A stretch of DNA of 64,000 bases from Burkholderiales bacterium RIFCSPLOWO2_12_FULL_61_40 (lineage in GTDB: Bacteria > Pseudomonadota > Gammaproteobacteria > Burkholderiales > Burkholderiaceae_C): assembly GCA_001770935.1 (NCBI GenBank), contig MESI01000026.1, positions 51,285 to 115,284 on the forward strand, read 5' to 3'. Positions 8,621 to 15,875 of the stretch are shown here, one piece after another. Every line of letters starts with the position of its first letter. The first letter of the stretch is position 1. A program made the position numbers and the translations under genes. Under the pieces are notes generated by a model. The model did no database searches. It was not told the origin of the DNA and saw only the letters and a program-made list of their open reading frames with translations.

Positions 8621-9497
8621 TTTTCTGCCGCTTGGCGATTGGGTCAACCAGGGCGTCAAGTTTGTGATTGACAATGACGGTGGCATGCTGGAGCAACTCG
8701 GTTCAGGCATCGGTACGCTGACTGAGAATATTGAACTGGGCTTGCAGGCCCTGCCGGTCTGGGTGGTTGCTGCCGTTTTGATCGCGACCGGGCTGTGGCG
8801 CGTGGGCTGGAAGTTTGCCCTGTTTTGCCTGGCCTGCTGCGTGGTGATTGACGGTACGGGTTTCTGGCCGCAAACCATGGTCACGCTGGCCCTGATTATT
8901 TCCGCCACCTTCATCAGTCTGGTCATCGGTTTGCCGCTGGGCATCTGGGTTGCCAAGAAGGACCGGGTGGCGGCCATTGTTCGCCCCACGCTGGATTTCA
9001 TGCAAACCATGCCCGCCTTTGTCTACCTGATTCCGGCCGCCATGCTGTTTGGCCTGGGCCGGGTTCCCGGCGTGTTGGCCACCGTGATTTTTGCCATGCC
9101 ACCGGTGGTGCGGCTGACCAGCCTGGGCATTCGCCAGGTCAATAAGGAACAGGTGGAGGCCGGCATCACCTTTGGATGCACACCGATGCAGGTTTTGTTC
9201 AAAGTGCAGATCCCAGGCGCTTTGCCGTCCATCATGGCGGGCATCAACCAGACCATCATGATGGCGCTGTCCATGGTCATCATTGCCTCCATGGTGGGGG
9301 CGGGCGGGCTGGGCAATGATGTGCTGGCCAGCATCCAGCGCCTGGACATTGGCCTGGGGTTTGAGTCCGGTCTGGCGGTGGTTTTGTTGGCGATCATGCT
9401 GGACCGCATCACGGAAACCTTTGGCGCCCAAGGCGTTCGCCTTTCGCTGCGGGAGCGTTTGGGGTTTCGGGCCAAGCGCAGCAAGCTACCGATGTGA
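8613..9497 (+). CDS. proW: Glycine betaine/choline ABC transporter permease ProW
   Basis: Inner-membrane permease (294 aa) of the BPD_transp_1 family. There are about six or seven hydrophobic segments, and the EAA cytoplasmic loop for contact with ProV is recognisable at about residues 182-217 (VEAGITFGC...LPSIMAGINQ). The segment MSMVIIASMVGAGGLG-like (ALSMVIIASMVGAGGLGNDV) is a hallmark of ProW/OpuAB permeases. The gene overlaps proV by 8 bp, so the two are translationally coupled. It directly precedes the regulator gene. Confidence 0.9.
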   Translation: MSDFLPLGDWVNQGVKFVIDNDGGMLEQLGSGIGTLTENIELGLQALPVWVVAAVLIATGLWRVGWKFALFCLACCVVIDGTGFWPQTMVTLALIISATFISLVIGLPLGIWVAKKDRVAAIVRPTLDFMQTMPAFVYLIPAAMLFGLGRVPGVLATVIFAMPPVVRLTSLGIRQVNKEQVEAGITFGCTPMQVLFKVQIPGALPSIMAGINQTIMMALSMVIIASMVGAGGLGNDVLASIQRLDIGLGFESGLAVVLLAIMLDRITETFGAQGVRLSLRERLGFRAKRSKLPM

Positions 9498-9545
9498 GTG
9501 CATGATCTTTGCGATAGTCGGCCTATTTTTGAAGGGGTAAATGCT

Positions 9546-10604
9546 ATGGACTTGCCGTCAACGGGAGCCAAGGAACCGCTGCCGTTGCAGCGATTTGTTT
9601 TCCTGACGCTTCCCAATTATTCCCTCATTGCCTTGTCGAGCGCGGTGGATGCACTGCGCATGGCCAACCGCGTCGCCCAGCAAGAGGTGTATGAATGGAC
9701 CCTGGCCACGCTGGACGGTCTTCCCGCAGCGGCCAGCTGTGGGCTTTCGCTGGCACCGACGGTGTCGATTGAAAACATGGGGCCTGCCAATATCGTATTT
9801 GTGTGCGGCGGCATCAACGTGGAGCAGGCGGTGACGTCCGAGCTGCTGGCGGCACTGCGCAGATTGGCGCAGCGCCATGTGGCCTTGGGTTCGCTGTGCA
9901 CGGGCGGCTACGCCTTGGCCAAGGCAGGCCTGCTGGACAAATACAAAGCCGTGATCCACTGGGAAAATATGTCTGCCTTGCAGGAAAAATTTCCGCGGGT
10001 CATCTTCTCGGACCAGCTCTTCGCCATTGACCGCGACCGCTATACCTGCAGCGGCGGAATAGCCCCCCTGGACCTGATGCTCAAGATCATCAAGGACCAT
10101 CTGGGCCGGGACATTGCGCCGATGATTTCCGAACAGTTCATTCTGGACCGGATCCGCAATGACCAGGACCGCCAGCATGTTCCGCTGCAGGCCCGCGTGG
10201 GCCTGTTCCATGAGAACCTGATTGAGGCCGCAGCGCTGATGGAGGCGAATATCGAAGAGCCTTTGTCGTTGGATGAAATCGCGGAGCTGGTGGGGGTTTC
10301 GCGGCGGCAGATTGAGCGCCTGTTCAAACGTTATGTGGGTGAAGTGCCGACCAAATACTATCTGGACATGCGTTTGCGGCGGGCGCGCGGTCTGTTGCTG
10401 CAAACCGCCATGTCCATCATGGAAATTGCGGTGGCCTGTGGCTTCCAATCCCCGCCCCATTTTTCCAAGTGCTACCGCAACATGTTTGGCCACACACCCA
10501 GTGCAGAACGGCAACACAGCCGCGAGAACACACTGGGAATCCAGGCGGCGGTGGCCTGCGCACCGGTCACCCAGTCCGCACAGGATTGCGCGGCCTGGGT
10601 ATAA
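9546..10604 (+). CDS. gbdR: GlxA/AraC-family transcriptional regulator, GbdR-like
   Basis: A 352-aa regulator with an N-terminal DJ-1/PfpI-like (class I glutamine amidotransferase fold) domain at about residues 10-200, including the elbow GSLCTGGYAL, and a C-terminal AraC DNA-binding domain (about 240-335) with two helix-turn-helix units. This is the architecture of GbdR, the Pseudomonas activator of glycine betaine and dimethylglycine catabolism, and the N-terminal half resembles it closely. The frame is open to a GTG at 9498, but the ATG at 9546 has a ribosome binding site (GAAGGGG, 9531-9537) at good spacing and gives the usual N-terminus. It lies in one unit with proVW, 48 bp behind proW. 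Its predicted targets are the five GTCG-N17-GTCG-type sites in this window, inferred from spacing and gene content. Confidence 0.8.
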   Translation: MDLPSTGAKEPLPLQRFVFLTLPNYSLIALSSAVDALRMANRVAQQEVYEWTLATLDGLPAAASCGLSLAPTVSIENMGPANIVFVCGGINVEQAVTSELLAALRRLAQRHVALGSLCTGGYALAKAGLLDKYKAVIHWENMSALQEKFPRVIFSDQLFAIDRDRYTCSGGIAPLDLMLKIIKDHLGRDIAPMISEQFILDRIRNDQDRQHVPLQARVGLFHENLIEAAALMEANIEEPLSLDEIAELVGVSRRQIERLFKRYVGEVPTKYYLDMRLRRARGLLLQTAMSIMEIAVACGFQSPPHFSKCYRNMFGHTPSAERQHSRENTLGIQAAVACAPVTQSAQDCAAWV

Positions 10605-10634
10605 GTGGGCTGACAGTCCGCACATGGGACGCGT

Positions 10635-11510
10635 TTAGCGGAACACCACGGTTCTTCCCCCGTTCAAAAAGACGCGGTGCTCAATGTGAAAGCGTACCGC
10701 ATTGGCCAGTGCCCGGCATTCAGAGTCGCGCCCGGCGGCGGCCAGTTTTTCCGGGGTGAAGCTGTGGTCCACGCGTTCGACAATCTGTTCAATGATGGGG
10801 CCTTCATCCAGATCGCCCGTGACGTAGTGCGCCGTGGCACCGGTCAGCTTGACCCCGCGTTCATGGGCCTGGTGGTAGGGCTTGGCCCCTTTGAATCCCG
10901 GCAAAAACGAGTGGTGGATGTTGATGGCCCGCCCGCGCAAACGGCGGCACAAATCGTCCGACAACACCTGCATGTAACGGGCCAGGACCACCAGTTCACT
11001 GTGGGTCTGGGTCACGATTTCCAGTAGACGGGCTTCCTGCCGCGCCTTGGTCTCGGGGGTAACCGGCAAGTGGATGTAGGGGATGTCGTGGGCTTGCGCC
11101 AGCGGCTGCAGATCCAGGTGGTTGGACACAATGGCCGCGATGTCCATTTTGAGTTCCCCTGTGTGGTGGCGGTACAGCAAGTCGTGCAGGCAATGGTCGA
11201 ACTTGGACACCATGATCAACACCCTGGGCTTTTTTTCGCCATCGTAGATAGCCCATTCCATCTTCTCCCGGTCCGCGATCTCCGTGAATTGGTCGCGCAA
11301 GTCTTCCAGCGTGGGCGTCTTGTCGGGGTCGCCGTAAAACGTCACGCGGATAAAAAACTGGGCGCTCAACACGTCGTCGAACTGGTGCATGTCCGTGATG
11401 TAGCACTGGCGCGAAGCCAGAAAGCTGGACACTGCGGCGACGGTCCCCATGCGGCTTGCGCAAGACGCATTGAGAACATAGTGGGGCTTGCCTTCGAGAG
11501 GGATCTGCAT
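10635..11510 (-). CDS. purU: Formyltetrahydrofolate deformylase PurU
   Basis: 291-aa hydrolase converting 10-formyl-tetrahydrofolate to formate and tetrahydrofolate. An N-terminal ACT-like regulatory domain (about 8-85) precedes the formyltransferase-fold domain with the catalytic block INIHHSFLP (H199/H200 region) and TGDLDEGPII with D235. The reading frame extends much further upstream, but the ATG at 11510 with AGGAG ten bases before it gives the normal length. Here it would release C1 units drawn from betaine methyl groups as formate for the Fds formate dehydrogenase and recycle tetrahydrofolate. It is divergent from the corrinoid operon, sharing a 304-bp control region, and converges on the regulator gene. 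Confidence 0.92.
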   Translation of the reverse strand: MQIPLEGKPHYVLNASCASRMGTVAAVSSFLASRQCYITDMHQFDDVLSAQFFIRVTFYGDPDKTPTLEDLRDQFTEIADREKMEWAIYDGEKKPRVLIMVSKFDHCLHDLLYRHHTGELKMDIAAIVSNHLDLQPLAQAHDIPYIHLPVTPETKARQEARLLEIVTQTHSELVVLARYMQVLSDDLCRRLRGRAINIHHSFLPGFKGAKPYHQAHERGVKLTGATAHYVTGDLDEGPIIEQIVERVDHSFTPEKLAAAGRDSECRALANAVRFHIEHRVFLNGGRTVVFR

Positions 11511-11685
11511 GGAATTTCCGCTCCTGTTCGGTGAGAAAGGTCGTTGCTCGGTGCAAGGATGTCCTGCACCGTGGCTGCAGTTTAGGAAGCGCACCGTTTC
11601 AGAGTTGTCTGGCGGCGACGGTGTTTTCCGCTGGCGCGACGACGCCAGTTTCCCGCTGGGGTGCGCCCATCCATGCGGGTTTGCC

Positions 11686-11712
11686 TTGTCGTCTTTCGAC
11701 AACCACAAGTCG
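11686..11712 (+). promoter_or_regulatory. Candidate GbdR-type operator, site 2 (purU / corrinoid operon divergent region)
   Basis: GTCG half-sites begin at 11688 and 11709 (21 bp apart) in TTGTCG...AAGTCG. As at site 1, the first half is also a dyad, TTGTC-N7-GACAA (11686-11702). It lies 176 bp from purU and 103 bp from the corrinoid gene, so it could serve both. A poor -10-like TACCAT sits about 33 bp downstream. The rest of the 11511-11814 gap shows no cobalamin riboswitch that I can recognise. Confidence 0.6.
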
Positions 11713-11814
11713 CTAATCTGCCAGCTGTGGCGGGGGTGCACCCGTACCATTTTGCTCAGTTCAGTCCTCGTATCCGCAGGGATGAGGCACGGTATGTCAA
11801 CACAGGAGTTCACC

Positions 11815-12519
11815 ATGGCTGATGGTTTTGATGATGATCTGGATCTGAGTACGCTCAATGACGAGGATTTGACCGAGCAGGTGCACGATGACCTGTACAA
11901 CGGCCTGCGCGAGGAGGTGGTGGAAGCAACCCGGATATTTCTGAGCCGGGGGTGGTCAGCCGACCGCGTGCTCAACGAAGCCTTGGTCGAAGGCATGCGC
12001 ATCGTGGGGGTGGATTTTCGGGATGGCATTTTGTTTGTGCCCGAGGTCTTGTTGGCCGCCAATGCCATGAAAGGGGGCATGGAAATATTGCGGCCCCTGC
12101 TGGCGGAAACCGGCGTTGCACCGATTGGCAAAGTGGTGATAGGCACGGTCAAGGGCGATATCCACGACATTGGCAAGAACCTGGTTGGGATGATGATGGA
12201 AGGGGCGGGCTTTGAAGTGATCGATTTGGGGATCAACAACCCGGTCGAAAAATACCTGGAGGCACTGGAGCAGCACAAGCCCGACATCCTGGGCCTGTCG
12301 GCGCTGTTGACCACCACCATGCCGTACATGAAAGTGGTGATCGACACACTCAAGGAAAAAGGGCTGCGCGATGATTACATCGTGCTGGTCGGTGGCGCAC
12401 CGCTGAACGAGGAGTTTGGCCGGGCGGTGGGTGCGGATGCCTATTGCCGCGATGCGGGTATTGCGGTGGAGACGGCCAAGACACTGATCGCGGCACGCCG
12501 CAGCGCCGCATTCGCCTAG
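11815..12519 (+). CDS. mtgC: Corrinoid (cobalamin-binding) methyl-carrier protein, MtgC-like
   Basis: A 234-aa protein with the two-part structure of methyltransferase corrinoid subunits: a helical cap domain (about 25-100) and a Rossmann B12-binding domain (about 105-230). The cobalt-ligand motif DxHxxG is present as GDIHDIGKN with H117. The accompanying SALLTTT (162-168) and VGGAPL (192-197) motifs, which hold the nucleotide tail, are also intact. It should accept a methyl group from the MttB-family enzyme at 30115 and donate it to the pterin methyltransferase at 14961. An acidic N-terminus of ~20 residues precedes the cap. ATG 11815 has AGGAG six bases upstream; an in-frame ATG at 11794 would add seven residues. 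It heads an operon of seven tightly packed genes. Confidence 0.88.
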   Translation: MADGFDDDLDLSTLNDEDLTEQVHDDLYNGLREEVVEATRIFLSRGWSADRVLNEALVEGMRIVGVDFRDGILFVPEVLLAANAMKGGMEILRPLLAETGVAPIGKVVIGTVKGDIHDIGKNLVGMMMEGAGFEVIDLGINNPVEKYLEALEQHKPDILGLSALLTTTMPYMKVVIDTLKEKGLRDDYIVLVGGAPLNEEFGRAVGADAYCRDAGIAVETAKTLIAARRSAAFA

Positions 12520-12528
12520 GCCGCCACC

Positions 12529-13146
12529 ATGGGCAACGCCAGCGCAACCTTGATCATTGCCTGCGGCGCCTTGGCCCATGAAATTGTGGCCTTGCGCAAG
12601 CTCAATAACTGGCCCCATCTGGAGGTGCAGTGTTTGCCCGCCGATTTGCACAACCACCCGGAAAAAATTCCGCAAGCGGTGCGTGAAAAGATCCGCGCCA
12701 ACCGGGGGAGCTACGCATCCATGTTCGTGGCCTATGCGGATTGCGGCACCGGTGGCCTGCTGGATGCGGTGCTGGCCGAAGAGCAGGTGGAGCGGATTGC
12801 GGGCGCCCACTGCTACGAGTTTTTTGCCGGAAGCGCTGTTTTTGAGCGTTTGGCCGAGGCCGAGCCTGGCACTTTTTATTTGACCGACTTTTTGCTCCGG
12901 CACTTTGAGCGCCTGGTCATCCAGGGCCTGGGCATTGACCGGCACCCTGAGTTGATGGCCTTGTATTTTGGCAACTACCGCAAGCTGGTGTACCTGGCCC
13001 AACTGGAGTCTCCACACAAGATCGCGGACGGCCAGCGGGCGGCGGACCGATTGGGGCTTGTTTTTGAGTACCGGGTCACCGGTTATGGCGAGCTGGAACA
13101 CAGCCTGCGGCGTGCGGGCGAAGGAGTGATTGCATGGCGAAACTGA
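12529..13146 (+). CDS. DUF1638 domain protein
   Basis: A 205-aa protein that I recognise as DUF1638. The function is not established as far as I know; members occur beside corrinoid methyltransferase genes. Visible conserved features are IIACGALAHEI at 9-19, a CLPADLHNHPEKIP block, and FVAYADCGTGG followed by a cysteine-containing AHCYEFFAG segment. Two invariant-looking Cys and several His and Asp residues could bind a metal or a corrinoid, which is inference only. It starts nine bases after the corrinoid gene and overlaps the next gene by 13 bp, so it is part of the same expression unit and probably needed for betaine demethylation or for corrinoid handling. Confidence 0.75.
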   Translation: MGNASATLIIACGALAHEIVALRKLNNWPHLEVQCLPADLHNHPEKIPQAVREKIRANRGSYASMFVAYADCGTGGLLDAVLAEEQVERIAGAHCYEFFAGSAVFERLAEAEPGTFYLTDFLLRHFERLVIQGLGIDRHPELMALYFGNYRKLVYLAQLESPHKIADGQRAADRLGLVFEYRVTGYGELEHSLRRAGEGVIAWRN

Positions 13147-13478
13147 TCGTGATTTCCTGGCGCGACGTGCCGGCGCAAGTCCTGGTGAAGGCGGGGCGGG
13201 AAACGGCCAAGGTGCAGCTTTCGCACCGTTTTCAAGAGGCTGTGGACCGGGCCGCCATGCGTGCGGGCAAGGCCGGTTCAGCCGACTATCTGGCCGACTG
13301 GAAGCGTAGCGAGCCACGCCGTTGCGGAGACGATTTGCAGGCCGAGGCCGATGCCGAGGCCCGGAGCATTGAGGCACGTTATTCGGATGCGGACCTGCTG
13401 CGCTTGATTCGCGCCCATGGCTTGGAGGCTGCGCCCGGCCAAGCACCCGCAGTGGAACCTGAAAGTGAGGGCCTCTGA
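13134..13478 (+). CDS. Small PF13769-type ('virulence factor' domain) protein
   Basis: A 114-aa protein beginning KLIVISWRDVPAQVLVKAGR, the recognisable start of the short family misleadingly named virulence factor. It has a basic, helical middle (residues 25-60) and an Ala/Glu-rich C-terminal tail. No catalytic motif or membrane segment can be seen. It overlaps its neighbours at both ends (13 bp with the DUF1638 gene, one base with the MetV-like gene), implying tight coupling. In other genomes, from memory, the family sits beside MttB and MetF-type genes, so a role as an accessory or folding partner of the MetV/MetF or corrinoid complex is a reasonable guess. Confidence 0.65.
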   Translation: MAKLIVISWRDVPAQVLVKAGRETAKVQLSHRFQEAVDRAAMRAGKAGSADYLADWKRSEPRRCGDDLQAEADAEARSIEARYSDADLLRLIRAHGLEAAPGQAPAVEPESEGL

Positions 13479-13948
13479 TGTACGCCGTTCGCCGTTGGTC
13501 GGTGCGCCATGCAGCCGGTCTGGAGATTTTTTACCGCGGTTTCGAACGCGTTCTGGTCGCTCTGCATCCGCTTTGGCAGCGGATGGGCTATGGCCGTCTG
13601 GAGAAGCCCGTGGCCACCCTGGAGAAGGCGGTCAAAGGCTTTCTGTTTGACTGCCAGATGTGCGGCCAGTGCGCCTTGAGTTCCACTGGCATGTCCTGCT
13701 CCATGAATTGCCCCAAGAACCTGCGCAATGGTCCCTGCGGGGGGGTGCGGGCCAATGGACACTGTGAGGTTCAGCCGGACATGCGCTGCGTGTGGGTGGA
13801 AGCCTTTGAAGGCAGCCAGCGTATGCGAGAAGGCAAGGGCGCGATTCAGGTGGTGCAATTTGCGGTGGACCGCAGGCTGCAAGGGCGTTCCTCCTGGTTG
13901 CAAGTGGCGCGTGACAAGGCCGACAGCGTTGCAGCGGAGGTCTCATGA
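13478..13948 (+). CDS. Methylenetetrahydrofolate reductase C-terminal domain protein (MetV-like)
   Basis: A 156-aa cysteine-rich protein. Eight cysteines lie between residues 59 and 104 (C59, C62, C65, C74, C78, C87, C96, C104) in a pattern CX2CX2C...CX3CP...CGG, matching the MTHFR C-terminal zinc/iron-sulfur domain (PF12225). In acetogens the same domain is the separate MetV subunit partnering MetF. It precedes metF with a 4-bp overlap, so a MetFV-type complex is likely. In this setting it would work in the oxidative direction, methyl-THF to methylene-THF, passing electrons on to an acceptor not identified here. The N-terminal ~50 residues look amphipathic helical. Confidence 0.8.
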   Translation: MYAVRRWSVRHAAGLEIFYRGFERVLVALHPLWQRMGYGRLEKPVATLEKAVKGFLFDCQMCGQCALSSTGMSCSMNCPKNLRNGPCGGVRANGHCEVQPDMRCVWVEAFEGSQRMREGKGAIQVVQFAVDRRLQGRSSWLQVARDKADSVAAEVS

Positions 13949-14964
13949 AATTCGAAGACGAACCGGTTCCTGGCTACCCCCTGCCCATCCTGCCCGGCCA
14001 CACCTCGCCGGGGCGGCTGGAGCGGGTGCTGCGCAGTGGCGCCTTTGCGGTGACCTCGGAGCTGGACCCGCCGGACTCGGCCGATCCGCAGGATGTGTAC
14101 AGCCGCGCCCGCGTGTTTGACGGCTATGTGGACGCCATCAACGCCACCGACGGCAGTGGCGCCAATTGCCATATGTCCAGTTTGGCGGTATGCGCGCTGC
14201 TGACCCGTATCGGTTATGCGCCGGTGATGCAGATCTCGTGCCGCGACAAAAATCGCATCGCCATCCAGGGCGATATTTTGGGCGGTGCGGCCATGGGGGT
14301 TGCCAACATGCTGTGCCTGACCGGTGATGGGGTGCAGTCGGGCGACCATCCCCAGGCCAAGCCGGTGTTCGATCTGGACTGCATGTCCTTGCTGGGCATT
14401 GGCCGCACGCTGCGGGACGATCACCAGTTTCAAAGTGGGCGCAAGGTCACTTACGCGCCGCGCGTTTTCCTGGGCGCCGCGGCCAACCCGTTTGGGCTGC
14501 CCTATGAATGGCGGGCGCAGCGTTTGGCCAAAAAGGTGGAAGCGGGCGCACAGTTCATCCAGACCCAGTATTGCTACGACGTGCCGCGCCTCAAAGTCTT
14601 CTTGCGAGAGATTGAGGATTTGGGTTTGTTGGGCAAGGTGTTCATCCTGGTGGGGGTGGGGCCGCTGCGCTCCGCCAAGGCGGCCGACTGGATGCGCACC
14701 CATGTGCCCGGCATTCACATTCCCGATACGGTCATCCAGCGCATGGCCGGAGCCCAAAAGCCCGCGCTGGAGGGGCGCCAGGTGTGCATCGATCTGATTC
14801 AGGAAATCCAGGACCTCAAGGGGGTGTCCGGTGTGCACGTCATGGCGTTTCGCCAAGAGGAAACCGTGGCCGAAATCATTCAGAAATCCGGGGTGCTCAA
14901 GGGCCGTGTGCCGTGGTACCCCGGCCGGGACAGCGACATTCAACTCAGGAAGGAAGCAGCGTGA
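13945..14964 (+). CDS. metF: Methylenetetrahydrofolate reductase, MetF-type
   Basis: A 339-aa TIM-barrel flavoprotein of the MTHFR family. The active-site glutamate is E39 in TSELDPP. INATDGSGANCHMSS and CRDKNR are the FAD and pterin-site segments of this branch, and IQTQYCYD matches the conserved C-terminal substrate region. The branch is the longer, MetV-associated one, not the ~275-aa E. coli MetF used for methionine synthesis. Its neighbours are a methylcorrinoid:THF methyltransferase and MetV, so the probable task is to oxidise methyl-THF from betaine demethylation to methylene-THF for FolD or GlyA. ATG overlaps the MetV-like stop, and the next start (GTG 14961) overlaps its own stop. 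Confidence 0.85.
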   Translation: MKFEDEPVPGYPLPILPGHTSPGRLERVLRSGAFAVTSELDPPDSADPQDVYSRARVFDGYVDAINATDGSGANCHMSSLAVCALLTRIGYAPVMQISCRDKNRIAIQGDILGGAAMGVANMLCLTGDGVQSGDHPQAKPVFDLDCMSLLGIGRTLRDDHQFQSGRKVTYAPRVFLGAAANPFGLPYEWRAQRLAKKVEAGAQFIQTQYCYDVPRLKVFLREIEDLGLLGKVFILVGVGPLRSAKAADWMRTHVPGIHIPDTVIQRMAGAQKPALEGRQVCIDLIQEIQDLKGVSGVHVMAFRQEETVAEIIQKSGVLKGRVPWYPGRDSDIQLRKEAA

Positions 14965-15875
14965 CAGACACCATCATCAGTTCGGCCACCAAGGAAGTCG
15001 TGATTGGCTTCGACCGCCCGTTCGTCATCATTGGCGAGCGCATCAACCCCACCGGCCGCAAGATCATGGCAGCCGAAATGCTGGAGGGTGATTTCAGCCG
15101 CGTCATCGCCGATGCACTGGCGCAAGTCGCCGCCGGAGCCCATATGCTCGATGTCAATGCCGGCATTCCCCTGGCCGACGAGCCGGGGCTGCTCGCCAAG
15201 GCCATTCAGTTGGTGCAGTCGGTGACCGACGTGCCCTTGTCCATCGACTCGTCCATCGTGGCGGCCCTGGAGGCAGGTTTGGCGGTTTACCAAGGCAAGG
15301 CACTGGTCAACTCCGTGACTGGCGAGGAAGACCGCCTGGAGGCGGTGCTGCCCCTGGTGAAGAAATACGGCGCCGCCGTGGTGGCCATCTCGAACGATGA
15401 ATCCGGCATTTCGCAGGACCCCGATGTGCGCTTTGCGGTGGCCAAGAAAATTGTGGAGCGCGCCTCGGACTATGGCATCCCTGCCTGCGATATCGTGGTG
15501 GACCCCCTGGTGATGCCGATTGGCGCCATCAACCAGGCGGGTGTGCAGGTCATGCGCCTGGTGCACCGCCTGCGCACCGAGTTGAAGGTCAACACCACCT
15601 GCGGTGCCTCCAACGTGAGTTTTGGCCTGCCGGAACGCAACGGCATCAACGCCGGCTTTTTGACCATGGCGATTGCCTCAGGAATGACTTCCGCCATTAC
15701 CAATCCCTTGCACGAAGAGGTGGTGCGGGCCTGCCTGGCGGCGGATGTGATGATGGGGCATGACCCCGATTGCATGCGCTGGATTCGCAAATTCCGTGCG
15801 GCACCAGAGGTGGGGGCTGATGGGGAAATGGGGCGGGGCCGACGTGAAGGTGGCAGCCGCAGGCGGCGCGAATGA
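14961..15875 (+). CDS. mtgA: Methylcorrinoid:tetrahydrofolate methyltransferase (pterin-binding, MtgA/AcsE-like)
   Basis: A 304-aa pterin-binding TIM barrel. The N-terminal pterin motif FVIIGERINPTGRK and the barrel-strand signatures MLDVNAGIP, PLSIDSS and NTTCGASNVSFGLP are typical of the AcsE/MtgA/MtvA methyltransferases. It is expected to move the methyl group from the corrinoid protein at 11815 to tetrahydrofolate. The GTG at 14961 overlaps the metF stop (GTGA), which fixes the start; the frame runs further upstream but that is metF shadow. The final ~20 residues are Gly/Arg-rich and coincide with the overlap with the next gene, and probably lie outside the fold. Confidence 0.85.
   Translation: MTDTIISSATKEVVIGFDRPFVIIGERINPTGRKIMAAEMLEGDFSRVIADALAQVAAGAHMLDVNAGIPLADEPGLLAKAIQLVQSVTDVPLSIDSSIVAALEAGLAVYQGKALVNSVTGEEDRLEAVLPLVKKYGAAVVAISNDESGISQDPDVRFAVAKKIVERASDYGIPACDIVVDPLVMPIGAINQAGVQVMRLVHRLRTELKVNTTCGASNVSFGLPERNGINAGFLTMAIASGMTSAITNPLHEEVVRACLAADVMMGHDPDCMRWIRKFRAAPEVGADGEMGRGRREGGSRRRRE

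Noticed and set aside
11511-11814. A cobalamin riboswitch before the corrinoid operon
   Set aside because: I looked for a B12-box-like conserved stretch and a long multi-stem leader and could not recognise one. The only clear signals are the direct repeat at 11686 and the ribosome binding site.
11511-12353. A longer PurU with ~280 extra N-terminal residues
   Set aside because: The extension is antisense to the corrinoid gene and low in complexity. ATG 11510 with AGGAG gives the normal family length.
12521-13446. Long reverse-strand open frames opposite the corrinoid, folD, soxA and hyuA-like genes
   Set aside because: They are produced by high G+C third positions opposite strongly conserved forward genes, have low-complexity His/Arg/Gly-rich translations and no family resemblance.
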